Positions 55,943 to 63,612 of a stretch of DNA of 64,000 bases are shown one piece after another; the first letter of the stretch is position 1, and every line of letters starts with the position of its first letter. This DNA comes from Flavobacterium tibetense. GTDB lineage: Bacteria > Bacteroidota > Bacteroidia > Flavobacteriales > Flavobacteriaceae. Location of the stretch: the NCBI RefSeq assembly GCF_003293845.1, contig NZ_QLST01000012.1, positions 1 through 64,000 of the forward strand, written 5' to 3'. The translations under genes were made by a program, and so were the position numbers. A model generated the notes under the pieces. It had not been told where the DNA came from. It made no database searches and was given only the letters and a program-made list of their open reading frames with translations.

Positions 55943-57025
55943 ATGAAAAATACAGCTTTAACGCACATTCACGAAAGTTTGGGAGCTAAAATGGTTCCGT
56001 TTGCAGGTTATAACATGCCTGTTCAATATGAAGGAGTAAATGCAGAACACGAAATCGTTAGAAATGGCGTAGGTGTTTTTGATGTGTCGCACATGGGCGA
56101 ATTCTTCTTGAAAGGAGAAAATGCTTTGGCATTAATTCAAAAGGTAACTTCAAACGACGCTTCAAAATTAGTGAACGGAAAAGCACAATATTCTTGTTTA
56201 CCAAATAACGATGGCGGAATTGTTGACGACTTAATCGTTTACAAAATTGAAGACAATCATTATATGTTGGTAGTAAATGCTTCTAACATTGAAAAAGATT
56301 GGAATTGGATTGCATCACACAATGATTTAGGTGTGGATATGCAAAATCTATCTGATAGTTATTCTTTATTAGCTATTCAAGGACCAAAAGCCGCTGAAGC
56401 TATGCAATCATTGACTGCTATTGATTTAACTAACATGGGGTATTATACGTTCCAAATTGGTGAATTTGCTGGAAAAAATGATGTAATTGTTTCGGCAACA
56501 GGATATACTGGTTCGGGAGGATTTGAAATTTACTTCAAAAACGAAGATGCGGAATACATTTGGAACAAAGTTTTTGAAGCTGGAGCAGCTTTTGGAATTA
56601 AACCAATTGGATTAGCGGCTCGTGATACTTTACGTTTAGAAATGGGATTCTGTTTGTACGGAAACGACATCAACGATACCACTTCTCCATTAGAAGCAGG
56701 TTTAGGTTGGATTACCAAATTCGACAAAGAATTTACCAATTCTGAAAACTTAAAGAAACAAAAAGAAGCTGGCGTTTCTAGAAAATTAGTTGGTTTTGAA
56801 ATGGTAGATAGAGGAATTCCTCGTCACGATTACGAAATTGCTGATGCGAACGGAAATGTAGTTGGAATTGTAACTTCAGGAACACAATCACCTTCTTTAG
56901 GAATTGCTATTGGAATGGGTTATGTACCAACAGCTTTAGCTACAACAGATTCAGAAATTTATATTAGAATTAGAAATAAAGACATTAAAGCAAAAGTGGT
57001 TAAAACGCCGTTTTATAAGAAATAA
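55943..57025 (+). CDS. gcvT: Aminomethyltransferase GcvT (glycine cleavage T-protein)
   Basis: T-protein of the glycine cleavage complex; transfers the aminomethyl carbon to tetrahydrofolate. 360 residues. [13 protein letters not shown] near 41, [19 protein letters not shown] (folate-binding Asp), [14 protein letters not shown] and [17 protein letters not shown]. Divergent from hutH. No glycine riboswitch-like structure is visible upstream. Confidence 0.96.
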   Translation: MKNTALTHIHESLGAKMVPFAGYNMPVQYEGVNAEHEIVRNGVGVFDVSHMGEFFLKGENALALIQKVTSNDASKLVNGKAQYSCLPNNDGGIVDDLIVYKIEDNHYMLVVNASNIEKDWNWIASHNDLGVDMQNLSDSYSLLAIQGPKAAEAMQSLTAIDLTNMGYYTFQIGEFAGKNDVIVSATGYTGSGGFEIYFKNEDAEYIWNKVFEAGAAFGIKPIGLAARDTLRLEMGFCLYGNDINDTTSPLEAGLGWITKFDKEFTNSENLKKQKEAGVSRKLVGFEMVDRGIPRHDYEIADANGNVVGIVTSGTQSPSLGIAIGMGYVPTALATTDSEIYIRIRNKDIKAKVVKTPFYKK

Positions 57026-57310
57026 TCAAGTTTTGTTACACAGAGATTCGCAGAGTTTTTTGAATTAGATTGTGTTGATTCAGAGATTCACAGAGCGTTT
57101 CACTTTTTGGAATTTGGAATTTAATTTTTGGAATTTAAAAACATATAAGTCATATTAGTTTTTCAAGCTGAATTTAGATTGCAAATATTAAGTTCATTTA
57201 AGATTTATTAAATTTCTTAAATCTGTGTTCCTTTTTGGAATTTGGAATTTGACTTTTGGAATTTGAATATTTACATTTGCAACCTGAAACTTGAAACTTT
57301 AAACAAAAAT
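57026..57310. repeat. Intergenic repeats between gcvT and yebC
   Basis: 285 bp holding several short-word repeats: GTTACACAGAGATTCGCAGA and GATTCACAGAGCGTTTCAC (57035-57102), TTTTTGGAATTTGGAATTT in two copies (57106-57130 and 57232-57252) with further TTGGAATTT words, and AACCTGAAACTTGAAACTTT (57281-57300). It ends in the yebC promoter. No gene. Confidence 0.65.
57249..57279 (+). promoter_or_regulatory. yebC promoter
   Basis: TTG at 57249-57251, 20-nt spacer, TACATTTG at 57272-57279 (TAnnTTTG). The -33 TTG is supplied by a TTGGAATTTG repeat word. Confidence 0.6.
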
Positions 57311-57318
57311 ATTTAGAA

Positions 57319-58038
57319 ATGGGAAGAGCGTTTGAATTTAGAAAAGCCCGTAAAATGAAACGTTGGTCGGCTATGGCTAAAACGTTTACTAGAATAGGAA
57401 AAGATATTGTAATGGCCGTTAAAGAAGGCGGACCAAATCCTGAAACCAATTCACGTTTAAGAGCGGTTATTCAGAATGCGAAAGCTGCGAATATGCCAAA
57501 AGACAACGTGGAGCGTGCTATTAAAAAAGCATCAGATAAAGATACAGCCAACTTCAAGGAAGTATTATTTGAAGGCTATGCACCACACGGAATTGCCATT
57601 TTAATTGAAACCGCTACCGATAACAACAACAGAACCGTTGCGAATATTAGAAGTTATTTCAACAAATGTAACGGTACGATGGGAACTCAAGGTTCGGTGG
57701 AATTTATGTTTGATCATACATGTAATTTTAGAATTCCAGCTGAAGGACAAGATGTGGAAGAATTAGAATTAGAAATGATTGATTTTGGTGTAGAAGAAAT
57801 CTTTGCTGATGAAGACGGTATTTTAATGTACGCTCCTTTTGAAAGCTTTGGTGCAATTCAGAAAGAATTAGAATCTCGTGGTTTAGAAATTTTATCTTCA
57901 GGATTTGAAAGAATTCCACAAGTAACCAAAGAACTAACACCAGAGCAAGTTGCTGATGTGGAAAAATTATTAGAAAAAATTGAAGAAGACGATGACGTAA
58001 TGAACGTATATCATACAATGCAAGAAAGCGTTGAGTAA
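57319..58038 (+). CDS. YebC/PmpR (TACO1) family protein
   Basis: 239 residues, three-domain YebC family member. N-terminal GRAFEFRKARKMKRWSAMAKTFTRIGKDIVMAVKEGG, central NMPKDNVERAIKKA, EGYAPHGIAILIETATDNNNRT and NKCNGTMGTQGSVEFMF. These proteins were called transcription factors, but recent work shows members help the ribosome through difficult sequences. An intrinsic terminator follows. Confidence 0.94.
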   Translation: MGRAFEFRKARKMKRWSAMAKTFTRIGKDIVMAVKEGGPNPETNSRLRAVIQNAKAANMPKDNVERAIKKASDKDTANFKEVLFEGYAPHGIAILIETATDNNNRTVANIRSYFNKCNGTMGTQGSVEFMFDHTCNFRIPAEGQDVEELELEMIDFGVEEIFADEDGILMYAPFESFGAIQKELESRGLEILSSGFERIPQVTKELTPEQVADVEKLLEKIEEDDDVMNVYHTMQESVE

Positions 58039-58060
58039 TTCTTTTTCTATCTTACATATG

Positions 58061-58092
58061 AAATCCTTACAAGAAATTGTGAGGATTTTTTT
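58061..58092 (+). terminator. Intrinsic terminator after yebC
   Basis: Stem AAATCCTTAC / GTGAGGATTT (one G-T pair) then a T-run to 58092. Confidence 0.85.
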
Positions 58093-58220
58093 ATATATTA
58101 AAAAATAATTAAGTTGTAGGAAAAATTATTTATTTTTGTCATCAACTACTCAATGATAGAAATCAAGCAAATTTAAGATCATAAAACTTGTTATTAGAGT
58201 AAGAAATAAAAATATATGTC

Positions 58221-59018
58221 ATGAAAAAAATTTTATTATTCTTATTTTTCAGTACTCAATTATATTCTCAAGACTATTATTTTCAGGGTAAAATTTTACA
58301 TTGTAAAACAAGTAACTTTGAAGCTAAAAAATTATTTGATGATGGAGTCAAGTTGTTACATCTAAATCACCAACTTAACATGAAATACTTAGCTATTAAT
58401 GCTGATATTTTTGGAAGAGCAATTCTGCAAGATACTACATTTTGTGATGCCTATTTTTTTGCAGGATATACATTAAATCTATTGGGAAAATATCGCGAAT
58501 CCTATGCTTTTCACAAAATGGCAGATACATTAGCCCCGAAAGCGGTTTTGTTGTACAAACAAAATTTAGCTGCAGTTTGTTTAAAAATAGATTTAATAAA
58601 AGAAGCAAGGGAAAAATACAAGGAAATTGTGACGTCTTTTCCTAGAAGCCCTGAAGGTTATTATGGCATAGCTGTAACTTCACTAATAATTGGAGACTAC
58701 TCTAATGGAATACAGAACGCTAAGAGAGCTTTAGATAATTACGAATCAACTGAATTTCAGTATGGTCAAACGCTTTACATAAAAGGAATATTGCTTACTT
58801 TAGATAAACAATATACTGAAGCACTTTCAACCTTAAAAGAAGTTCCTAGAAGCTTAAAGAAAGATGATAATTTTAATATGTATTTTAGTTTATCCTTATT
58901 ACAGGTCTCAATCAGTACAAATGATTTAAAAATGAAAAAAGAATCTTTAAAATATTATAACAAGATTAAAGACAAAAACAACATACCTGAAGATATAAAA
59001 CCTTTATTTAATTATTAA
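58221..59018 (+). CDS. Secreted TPR protein
   Basis: 265 residues, signal peptide MKKILLFLFFSTQLYSQ. TPR-like helices: AILQDTTFCDAYFFAGYTLNLLGKYRESYAFHKMA, AREKYKEIVTSFPRSPEGYYGIAVTSLIIGDYSNGIQNAKRAL, LDKQYTEALSTLKEVP. Probably a periplasmic adaptor. A TATTTTTG box lies at 58131, though its TTG (58114) is only 14 nt upstream. Same general kind as the secreted proteins around it. Confidence 0.7.
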   Translation: MKKILLFLFFSTQLYSQDYYFQGKILHCKTSNFEAKKLFDDGVKLLHLNHQLNMKYLAINADIFGRAILQDTTFCDAYFFAGYTLNLLGKYRESYAFHKMADTLAPKAVLLYKQNLAAVCLKIDLIKEAREKYKEIVTSFPRSPEGYYGIAVTSLIIGDYSNGIQNAKRALDNYESTEFQYGQTLYIKGILLTLDKQYTEALSTLKEVPRSLKKDDNFNMYFSLSLLQVSISTNDLKMKKESLKYYNKIKDKNNIPEDIKPLFNY

Positions 59019-59040
59019 ATGTTAAGTAATTAGACGCAAA

Positions 59041-59071
59041 ACCGATAGCGCGGAATTACATTCCGTGCCAA
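59041..59071. repeat. Palindromic dispersed repeat, copy A
   Basis: ACCGATAGCGCGGAATTACA then TTCCGTGCC. CGGAAT and ATTCCG pair around TAC, extended by GCG/TGC to a 9-bp stem (59048-59068). Near-identical copies lie at 60329 and 60351, and a decayed one at 63554. Confidence 0.8.
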
Positions 59072-59131
59072 CAAAGCAAAAAAAAACAATTAAAAAATTC
59101 GTAACTTAGTAAATAATATAACTTTACGATT

Positions 59132-59752
59132 ATGAGAGTTGTTTTTATTCTTATCCTACTCTTACTAATGCAATCGTGTGCTTCCAAAAAGTATACAAAA
59201 ATTAGGCTGTTACCTGATGGAATCAAATCTGCAACCGAAGAAAAATATGTAGTAGAAAATAATCAGAAAAAGCTTTTGTATAAAAAGGAAATGGTTTTTA
59301 CTAAAAATGGTCGCATCAAATACTCCAAAACTGTTGATTCGTTAGGCAATCTATTGCGAGAAACCGAAAAGAGATTATGGTTTGTAGTAGAATTGTATCC
59401 TGATAAAGAATCGTATTATTGTAAAACACGTTGGAAAACCAAACAACGTGAGCGTATCAGCTGCTACACAAAAAAACAATACAAAGAAAATGAAGCCATT
59501 TATTATTATAATACCGATGGAACGATTGATAAAATAGAAGATAATTTCGAAACGTTCAACACACAGTATTTTTATTATACTAATAAAGAACTTTCTAAAA
59601 TTATTATCAGGGATAAAAATGATATACTCATTGATGAAATTTCAATAAATTGTGTAACAAAAGATGAAAAAGGAACTTGTTTAAAAGAGATTAGAATTTC
59701 AATTAAAACAAATAATCAAGAAGAGCTATTATTAACACCAAAATATGATTAA
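59132..59752 (+). CDS. Lipoprotein of unknown function
   Basis: 206 residues. Signal peptide MRVVFILILLLLMQSCAS with Cys after LMQS. The mature part contains MORN/toxin-associated-like short strands (YYYNTDGTIDKIEDNFETFN, FYYTNKELSKIIIRD) but I assign no family. It lies between palindromic repeats in a region of small lipoproteins. Confidence 0.6.
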   Translation: MRVVFILILLLLMQSCASKKYTKIRLLPDGIKSATEEKYVVENNQKKLLYKKEMVFTKNGRIKYSKTVDSLGNLLRETEKRLWFVVELYPDKESYYCKTRWKTKQRERISCYTKKQYKENEAIYYYNTDGTIDKIEDNFETFNTQYFYYTNKELSKIIIRDKNDILIDEISINCVTKDEKGTCLKEIRISIKTNNQEELLLTPKYD

Positions 59753-59937
59753 TCTTCTCACCCTATAGCGAAGAATGAAATTAAGTGATCGTTCATCATT
59801 AATTTCAAACAATAAGTAAAAATATATTTCGTTTTATAAATTTAATTTGAACTGTATCATTTCATACTATTTTGAAATATTTTATAAAAAACAACAATAT
59901 TTAAATGAAATTAAACCAACTAAAACCATTACATCAA

Positions 59938-60315
59938 ATGAAAAAAATTATCTTTTTCTTAACTACCTTAGGCATTATCGCTTGCTCCTCTACAAAATCA
60001 AATGTATCATCAAACTCATCTAATAGTACATATGGTTATAGTCAAAAAAATCCTGTAAAAGTCGGTGGATTTTCTGAAGGTCCAATTAATGAAAGAAATT
60101 ATTTAAATTCATTAAGTGGTCCAAATGGTGAGCGCATTTGGTTTCAAAGATCAGGAAGTTGTTGTCAATTTAATACTAAAAATAGTCCCTATGGAGCGGG
60201 AATGCTAGATATTTATAGAGTTTCATATGAAGGTAAAAAAGACACTGTTACTTTATACTTAAACATGTACGATAAAGAATCTTTAAAAGCTCCAGAAGGT
60301 TTTAAGTTCAAATAA
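59938..60315 (+). CDS. Small lipoprotein, GSCC family (often mislabelled KDO-8-P synthase-like)
   Basis: 125 residues from ATG 59938 (MKKIIFFLTTLGIIACSS), a clean lipoprotein signal; an in-frame ATG 11 codons earlier is less likely. Conserved core GPNGERIWFQRSGSCCQFNT then AGMLDIYRVSYEGKKDTVTLYLNMYD. I recall homologous Flavobacterial proteins carrying the database name 2-dehydro-3-deoxyphosphooctonate aldolase; this fits neither its size nor its lipobox. Function unknown; the vicinal Cys pair is notable. Confidence 0.7.
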   Translation: MKKIIFFLTTLGIIACSSTKSNVSSNSSNSTYGYSQKNPVKVGGFSEGPINERNYLNSLSGPNGERIWFQRSGSCCQFNTKNSPYGAGMLDIYRVSYEGKKDTVTLYLNMYDKESLKAPEGFKFK

Positions 60316-60328
60316 TCACACCTCTATA

Positions 60329-60414
60329 GCACGGAATCACATTCCTAATACCGATAGCGCGGAATTGCATTCCGTGCCCACAAAACAAAAAATCCTGAGC
60401 AACACTCAGGATTT
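60329..60414. repeat. Palindromic repeat module, copies B and C plus attached terminator
   Basis: Copy B (60329-60348): GCACGGAATCACATTCCTAA. Copy C (60351-60377): GATAGCGCGGAATTGCATTC then CGTGC. An A-rich linker leads to the terminator AAATCCTGAG-caaca-CTCAGGATTT (60390-60414). The last part, ACAAAA..AAATCCTGAGCAAC then ACTCAGGATTTCTT, is repeated exactly at 63577-63611. Confidence 0.8.
60390..60414 (+). terminator. Terminator of the GSCC lipoprotein gene
   Basis: Stem AAATCCTGAG / CTCAGGATTT, loop CAACA, followed by CTTCTTT. An identical hairpin lies at 63584-63608. Confidence 0.75.
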
Positions 60415-60534
60415 CTTCTTTAACACCAGACACTACAAAACTTATAAAGGATTAAAAATAAATATAATAGCAATTAAAAATATTGAGTCACTATTTTGGT
60501 TAGCTTTATAAAAATATTTTAATCACCATTTTGT

Positions 60535-61656
60535 ATGCACCTGTCTTTTCAAAAAGTATTTTATGTCATCGCCACAATTGTTGGTCTGTTTACAATTTTA
60601 ATTTTAGCAAAAGCAGTGCTTATTCCTATTGCATTTGCCTTTTTAATAGCGTTTATACTTTTTCCTTTAACCAAGAAACTTGAATTTTGGGGTGCAAATG
60701 AAACTTTATCAGCAATTTTATCCATTTTAGGGTTATCATTGATAGTTGGCGCTGCTATTCTTCTTTTCTCGAATCAAATCATCCAACTTTCAGAAAACTT
60801 AACCGATTTTAAAGTTAAAATTGTCAATGTTTTTGCCGATGCCACATTATTTTTTAATAAAAACATTGTGCTTTTACCCCAACTGGAAAAAGAAGATTTA
60901 TTCGATAAGATCAAAAATTGGATAAACGATTCAGCTGGAGCATTAATAAGTCAAACATTTAGTAGCTCGGCTAATTTCATTTTCGGACTATTAACTTCAA
61001 TCGTATTTACCTTCCTGATACTCATTTACAAAAAAGGTCTGGTAAGCGCATTAGTCAGTTTTTTTCCTCAGGAGCATAGAAAAAATGCTTTTACTATGTT
61101 TAAATCGGTGCAACAAGTAGGACAGCAATACCTTTTTGGGATGGTAGTAATTGTGCTAATACTGGGATTTGTTAATAGTATCGGACTTTGGATAATTGGC
61201 ATTGACAATCCTTTTCTATTTGGTTTTTTGGCTGCTGTCTTAGCTCTTATTCCTTATGCTGGAACCTTTTTGGGCTCTGCAATTCCTGTCTTATATGCTT
61301 TTATATCCTATGATAAAATTTGGATGCCAATAACCATAGTCATTTTCTTCTGGCTCGTTCAGCTAATTGAAAGTAATTATCTAACCCCAAAAATCGTTGG
61401 AGGAAATCTAAAAATTAACGCTTTCACTTCAATTATAAGTATCATTATTGGAGCTTCGATTTGGGGTATAGCCGGTATGATTTTATTTTTACCATTCGCC
61501 GCCATGTTAAAAACAGTTTGCGAACATTATATAGAACTTAAACCTTTTGCTTTGCTTATAGGTGAGGAAAATTACAATACGAAAAAGGTGAATGATAAAT
61601 TCACTGATAAATTGTTTAAAAAGATAAAAAACTTATTTTCAAAAAAACATAGTTAA
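60535..61656 (+). CDS. AI-2E family transporter (second copy)
   Basis: 373 residues, same family as the 36869 gene but only moderately similar. Eight-helix pattern: LILAKAVLIPIAFAFLIAFILFPL, soluble stretch (about 80-140), ALIPYAGTFLGSAIPVLYAF, WLVQLIESNYLTPKIVGGNLKINAF. The PKIVGGNL..NAF tail is the family's most conserved segment, better preserved here than in the other copy. It ends with a Lys-rich cytoplasmic tail. Substrate unknown. Confidence 0.88.
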   Translation: MHLSFQKVFYVIATIVGLFTILILAKAVLIPIAFAFLIAFILFPLTKKLEFWGANETLSAILSILGLSLIVGAAILLFSNQIIQLSENLTDFKVKIVNVFADATLFFNKNIVLLPQLEKEDLFDKIKNWINDSAGALISQTFSSSANFIFGLLTSIVFTFLILIYKKGLVSALVSFFPQEHRKNAFTMFKSVQQVGQQYLFGMVVIVLILGFVNSIGLWIIGIDNPFLFGFLAAVLALIPYAGTFLGSAIPVLYAFISYDKIWMPITIVIFFWLVQLIESNYLTPKIVGGNLKINAFTSIISIIIGASIWGIAGMILFLPFAAMLKTVCEHYIELKPFALLIGEENYNTKKVNDKFTDKLFKKIKNLFSKKHS

Positions 61657-61687
61657 TGGAATTAACTAATTTTAACCGCTTTCCTAT

Positions 61688-62176
61688 TTAAGATGCTATA
61701 CGTTCAAATGCAATATAATTTACTAATTCACCTTTGGAATTAAATTTGGGTTTAGCTTCAATTTCACATAAATACGTAGAGCCATCTTTGTTGTAATTCA
61801 AGATTACTGCTTTAAAAGGCATTTGGTTTTGAAGTGCTATTTTGATGCTTTTTCTAGTTTCAAGAGAAGTGGCTTCACCCTGGAACATTTTGGGTGTTTT
61901 ACCAATAATTTCAAAAGGTTGGTAACCGTTCATTTGGGTAATTCCTTCTGAAGCAAAGACAATTTCACTATTGGCATTGGTAATAATGATTTCGCGTTTT
62001 TGTTTGTAAACTGCTGTTGCAAAGCATTCTTTTACTTTCCAATGGTGCTGAATAGCATTGAATTTTGAAATCTCTAATTGTCCAATAGAGAAAATATCAA
62101 ACGATTGAATCGGCAATAAAGTTAAAGGGTGTTTCTGGTAATAAGCTGCAAGCGCCTGATCATAATTTTCTGTCAT
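61688..62176 (-). CDS. LOV-like PAS domain protein lacking the photoactive Cys, behind a cobalamin riboswitch
   Basis: 162 residues. An N-terminal helical part (1 to about 60, ALAAYYQKHPLTLLPIQSFDIF) precedes one PAS domain (about 65-160) of LOV type: GITQMNGYQPFEIIGKTPKMFQGEAT aligns with the LOV GRNCRFLQG region, and ILNYNKDGSTYLCEIEAKP with its LLNYRKDG. The adduct Cys is Pro here, the second FMN-binding Asn and the final Gln (here Glu) are changed. So it cannot be a classical blue-light receptor; it may bind another ligand or act as a dimerisation module. No output domain. Preceded by a cobalamin-type riboswitch. Confidence 0.8.
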   Translation of the reverse strand: MTENYDQALAAYYQKHPLTLLPIQSFDIFSIGQLEISKFNAIQHHWKVKECFATAVYKQKREIIITNANSEIVFASEGITQMNGYQPFEIIGKTPKMFQGEATSLETRKSIKIALQNQMPFKAVILNYNKDGSTYLCEIEAKPKFNSKGELVNYIAFERIAS

Positions 62177-62178
62177 AA

Positions 62179-62205
62179 CTATTCATTGTTAGAGAAAATG
62201 AATAG
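62179..62205 (-). promoter_or_regulatory. Hairpin covering the PAS gene start region
   Basis: Minus-strand CTATTCATT / AATGAATAG, perfect 9-bp stem with a 9-nt loop, ending 2 nt before the ATG (62176). It is a candidate expression platform for the upstream riboswitch by masking initiation. Confidence 0.5.
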
Positions 62206-62270
62206 AACAGTAGCCTTATTTTTTACAAATAAAGCAAACTCGTCCAAGCATTTCTCGTGATACTTAAACT
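62206..62270 (-). other. Spacer between cobalamin aptamer and start-region hairpin
   Basis: About 65 nt of leader RNA. Minus-strand TTTGC at 62234-62238 is complementary to GCAAA in the CCAAG-TGCAAAT-CTTGG loop, so it is a candidate kissing-loop (L13) partner. The P13 stem around it is not clear by eye. Confidence 0.35.
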
Positions 62271-62379
62271 AAAACCAATGCTATGTATCTGACTCATTCC
62301 TAAAAGGAACACACAGTTGCACGACAGTCCAAGATTTGCACTTGGTTCCATAGTTGGATTCTACTCCACCATTGGTTTT
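62271..62379 (-). ncRNA. Cobalamin-type riboswitch
   Basis: Minus strand. P1: AAAACCAATG (62370-62379) with CATTGGTTTT (62271-62280), perfect 10 bp. P2: CTATG (62349-62353) / CATAG (62281-62285). Optional hairpin TGGA/TCCA between them. GGAA-CCAAGTGCAAATCTTGG corresponds to GGGAA-CCGGTGaAAATCCGG (stem CCAAG/CTTGG). ACTGTCGTGCAACTGTGTG (62310-62328) corresponds to the invariant CTGTCCCGCAACTGT. Hairpin TTCC-TTTT-AGGAA, then GAGTCAGATACATAG, the B12-box equivalent. The peripheral extension is short, so the aptamer is compact. Identified by eye against the family consensus. Confidence 0.8.
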
Positions 62380-62388
62380 TAATTGGAA

Positions 62389-62396
62389 CAAATATA
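62389..62396 (-). promoter_or_regulatory. -7 box of the riboswitch-PAS transcript
   Basis: Minus-strand TATATTTG, perfect TAnnTTTG match. Initiation about 7 nt downstream would begin the RNA almost at P1. No TTG at -33. Confidence 0.6.
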
Positions 62397-62496
62397 GGGT
62401 TTTATAATTAATAAGGAAGTTTTTAAAATGAAATAGGAATTTTAAATTTGCAATTACAAATCATTTTTTTGTAAATTGTGATTTAATTAAATCATT

Positions 62497-62738
62497 ATGA
62501 AAACTAAAGTAACTTTAGACATAGATCCAAACTTAATCAAGCAAGCTAAATCTTATGCCAAAAAAACAAGTTAAGTTTATCTGTTTTAATTGAAAACTAT
62601 TTGTCATTATTGACTAAGAAAAGCGAAGTTGTCTCTGAAGTTAGTCCGCTTGTAGAAAGTCTTATAGGGGTAATTTCTTTAAAACAGAGCGATAACAAAA
62701 AAGAAGTAGTCGATTTTTTAGTCAAAAAATATTCTTAA
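62497..62738 (+). pseudogene. Frameshifted DUF6364-type antitoxin
   Basis: ATG 62497 opens KTKVTLDIDPNLIKQAKSYA then KKTS and stops at TAA 62572-62574. One base restored near 62570 continues SLSVLIENYLSLLTKKSEVV and so on to VVDFLVKKYS, ending at TAA 62736. This is a ribbon-helix-helix antitoxin of the DUF6364 kind. The two halves together have the family's length. It is followed by the remains of a PIN toxin. Confidence 0.75.
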
Positions 62739-62739
62739 A

Positions 62740-62862
62740 ATGGATTAACTTTTAGTCGACACCAACATTGTTCATGATTTACTTTCAAAACGATTAAAAA
62801 AACTTAAATATCCATCTTATTATTCTACAATAAACATTTCTTGTGAATATTTTTTATATTAG
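62740..62862 (+). pseudogene. Remnant of a PIN-domain toxin
   Basis: ATG 62740 reads M-D-stop-LLVDTNIVHDLLSKR. This matches the start of PIN ribonucleases, usually MDKLLVDTNIVIDLLSKR, with the Lys codon mutated to TAA and the active-site Asp retained. After about 18 codons the similarity ends. The frame runs into a stop at 62860. The reading shows a decayed toxin, about 100 residues short. Confidence 0.7.
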
Positions 62863-62912
62863 CACAATAAATACCAACTTTACTATATTGTTAAATTATA
62901 CCAAAAAACAAA

Positions 62913-63503
62913 ATGAAAAAAATCATCTTTTTGTTATCAACTTTCATCATTGTTGCATGTTCTTCTTCTAAGTCAAATGATACACAAAAGCCAAAAATTA
63001 CATCAGAAAATTATTATGAGTATTTTGTAAATGCGTTACCGGGAAATAAACTGACTACGGCTTGGGTAAATAAATATGAAGTTGCCCAAATCCTAGAAGA
63101 AGAAATGAAAAATGCTGGTTTTGAATGGATTTCGACATTTAGATTAATAAAGATTAGTGATGAAGAATATGTTAATGCAATATGTTTTTCTGAAAAATCT
63201 AAAGTTGGTTTTTTATATGAAGGAAGCCATGCTATGCCAGACGAAAAAAGAAGAAGTTTGAAAAGCATGTATAAAGAAAATACAGGAAATGATTATGCCG
63301 AAAAAGTTGTTTCATTAGACAGTGAGGCTAAGTTCATTAAAATCAAAGACGTTCCAAGCAATTTCTTTATTTTAAAGGAAGATCCATATTGGTATCAATA
63401 TACCGAAAAGCCCCAAAATGAAAAAACGTTGGTAGACAAACAAACAATATTAAAAATTTTAAGAAGTGATATTAAAATCGTAATTGCTTCTTTTAAAAAA
63501 TAA
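62913..63503 (+). CDS. Lipoprotein of unknown function
   Basis: 196 residues. MKKIIFLLSTFIIVACSSSKSN is nearly the same signal peptide as the GSCC lipoprotein at 59938. Mature part GNKLTTAWVNKYEVAQILEEEMKNAGFEWISTFRLIKISDEEYVNAIC then KVGFLYEGSHAMPDEKRRSLKSMY; no family recognised. It is followed by a decayed palindrome and a terminator identical to that after the 59938 gene. Confidence 0.65.
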   Translation: MKKIIFLLSTFIIVACSSSKSNDTQKPKITSENYYEYFVNALPGNKLTTAWVNKYEVAQILEEEMKNAGFEWISTFRLIKISDEEYVNAICFSEKSKVGFLYEGSHAMPDEKRRSLKSMYKENTGNDYAEKVVSLDSEAKFIKIKDVPSNFFILKEDPYWYQYTEKPQNEKTLVDKQTILKILRSDIKIVIASFKK

Positions 63504-63553
63504 AATTTACTTGATTGACTTTAAAGTTTATTAATTCAAAAGTAAATAAGATT

Positions 63554-63608
63554 ACGAAGAATCGTATTCCGTACCCACAAAAAAAATCCTGAGCAACACT
63601 CAGGATTT
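63554..63608. repeat. Decayed palindrome, copy D, plus duplicated terminator
   Basis: ACGAAGAATCGTATTCCGTA is a degenerate form of GCGCGGAATTGCATTCCGTG. It is followed by CCCACAAAA.. and the hairpin AAATCCTGAG-CAACA-CTCAGGATTT (63584-63608), exactly as at 60357-60414. Confidence 0.7.
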
Positions 63609-63612
63609 CTTA

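Noticed and set aside
59758..59782. CTATAGCGAAGAATGAAATT as another palindrome copy
   Set aside because: Only the GAAT-ATT core agrees; it cannot form the stem, so I do not count it.
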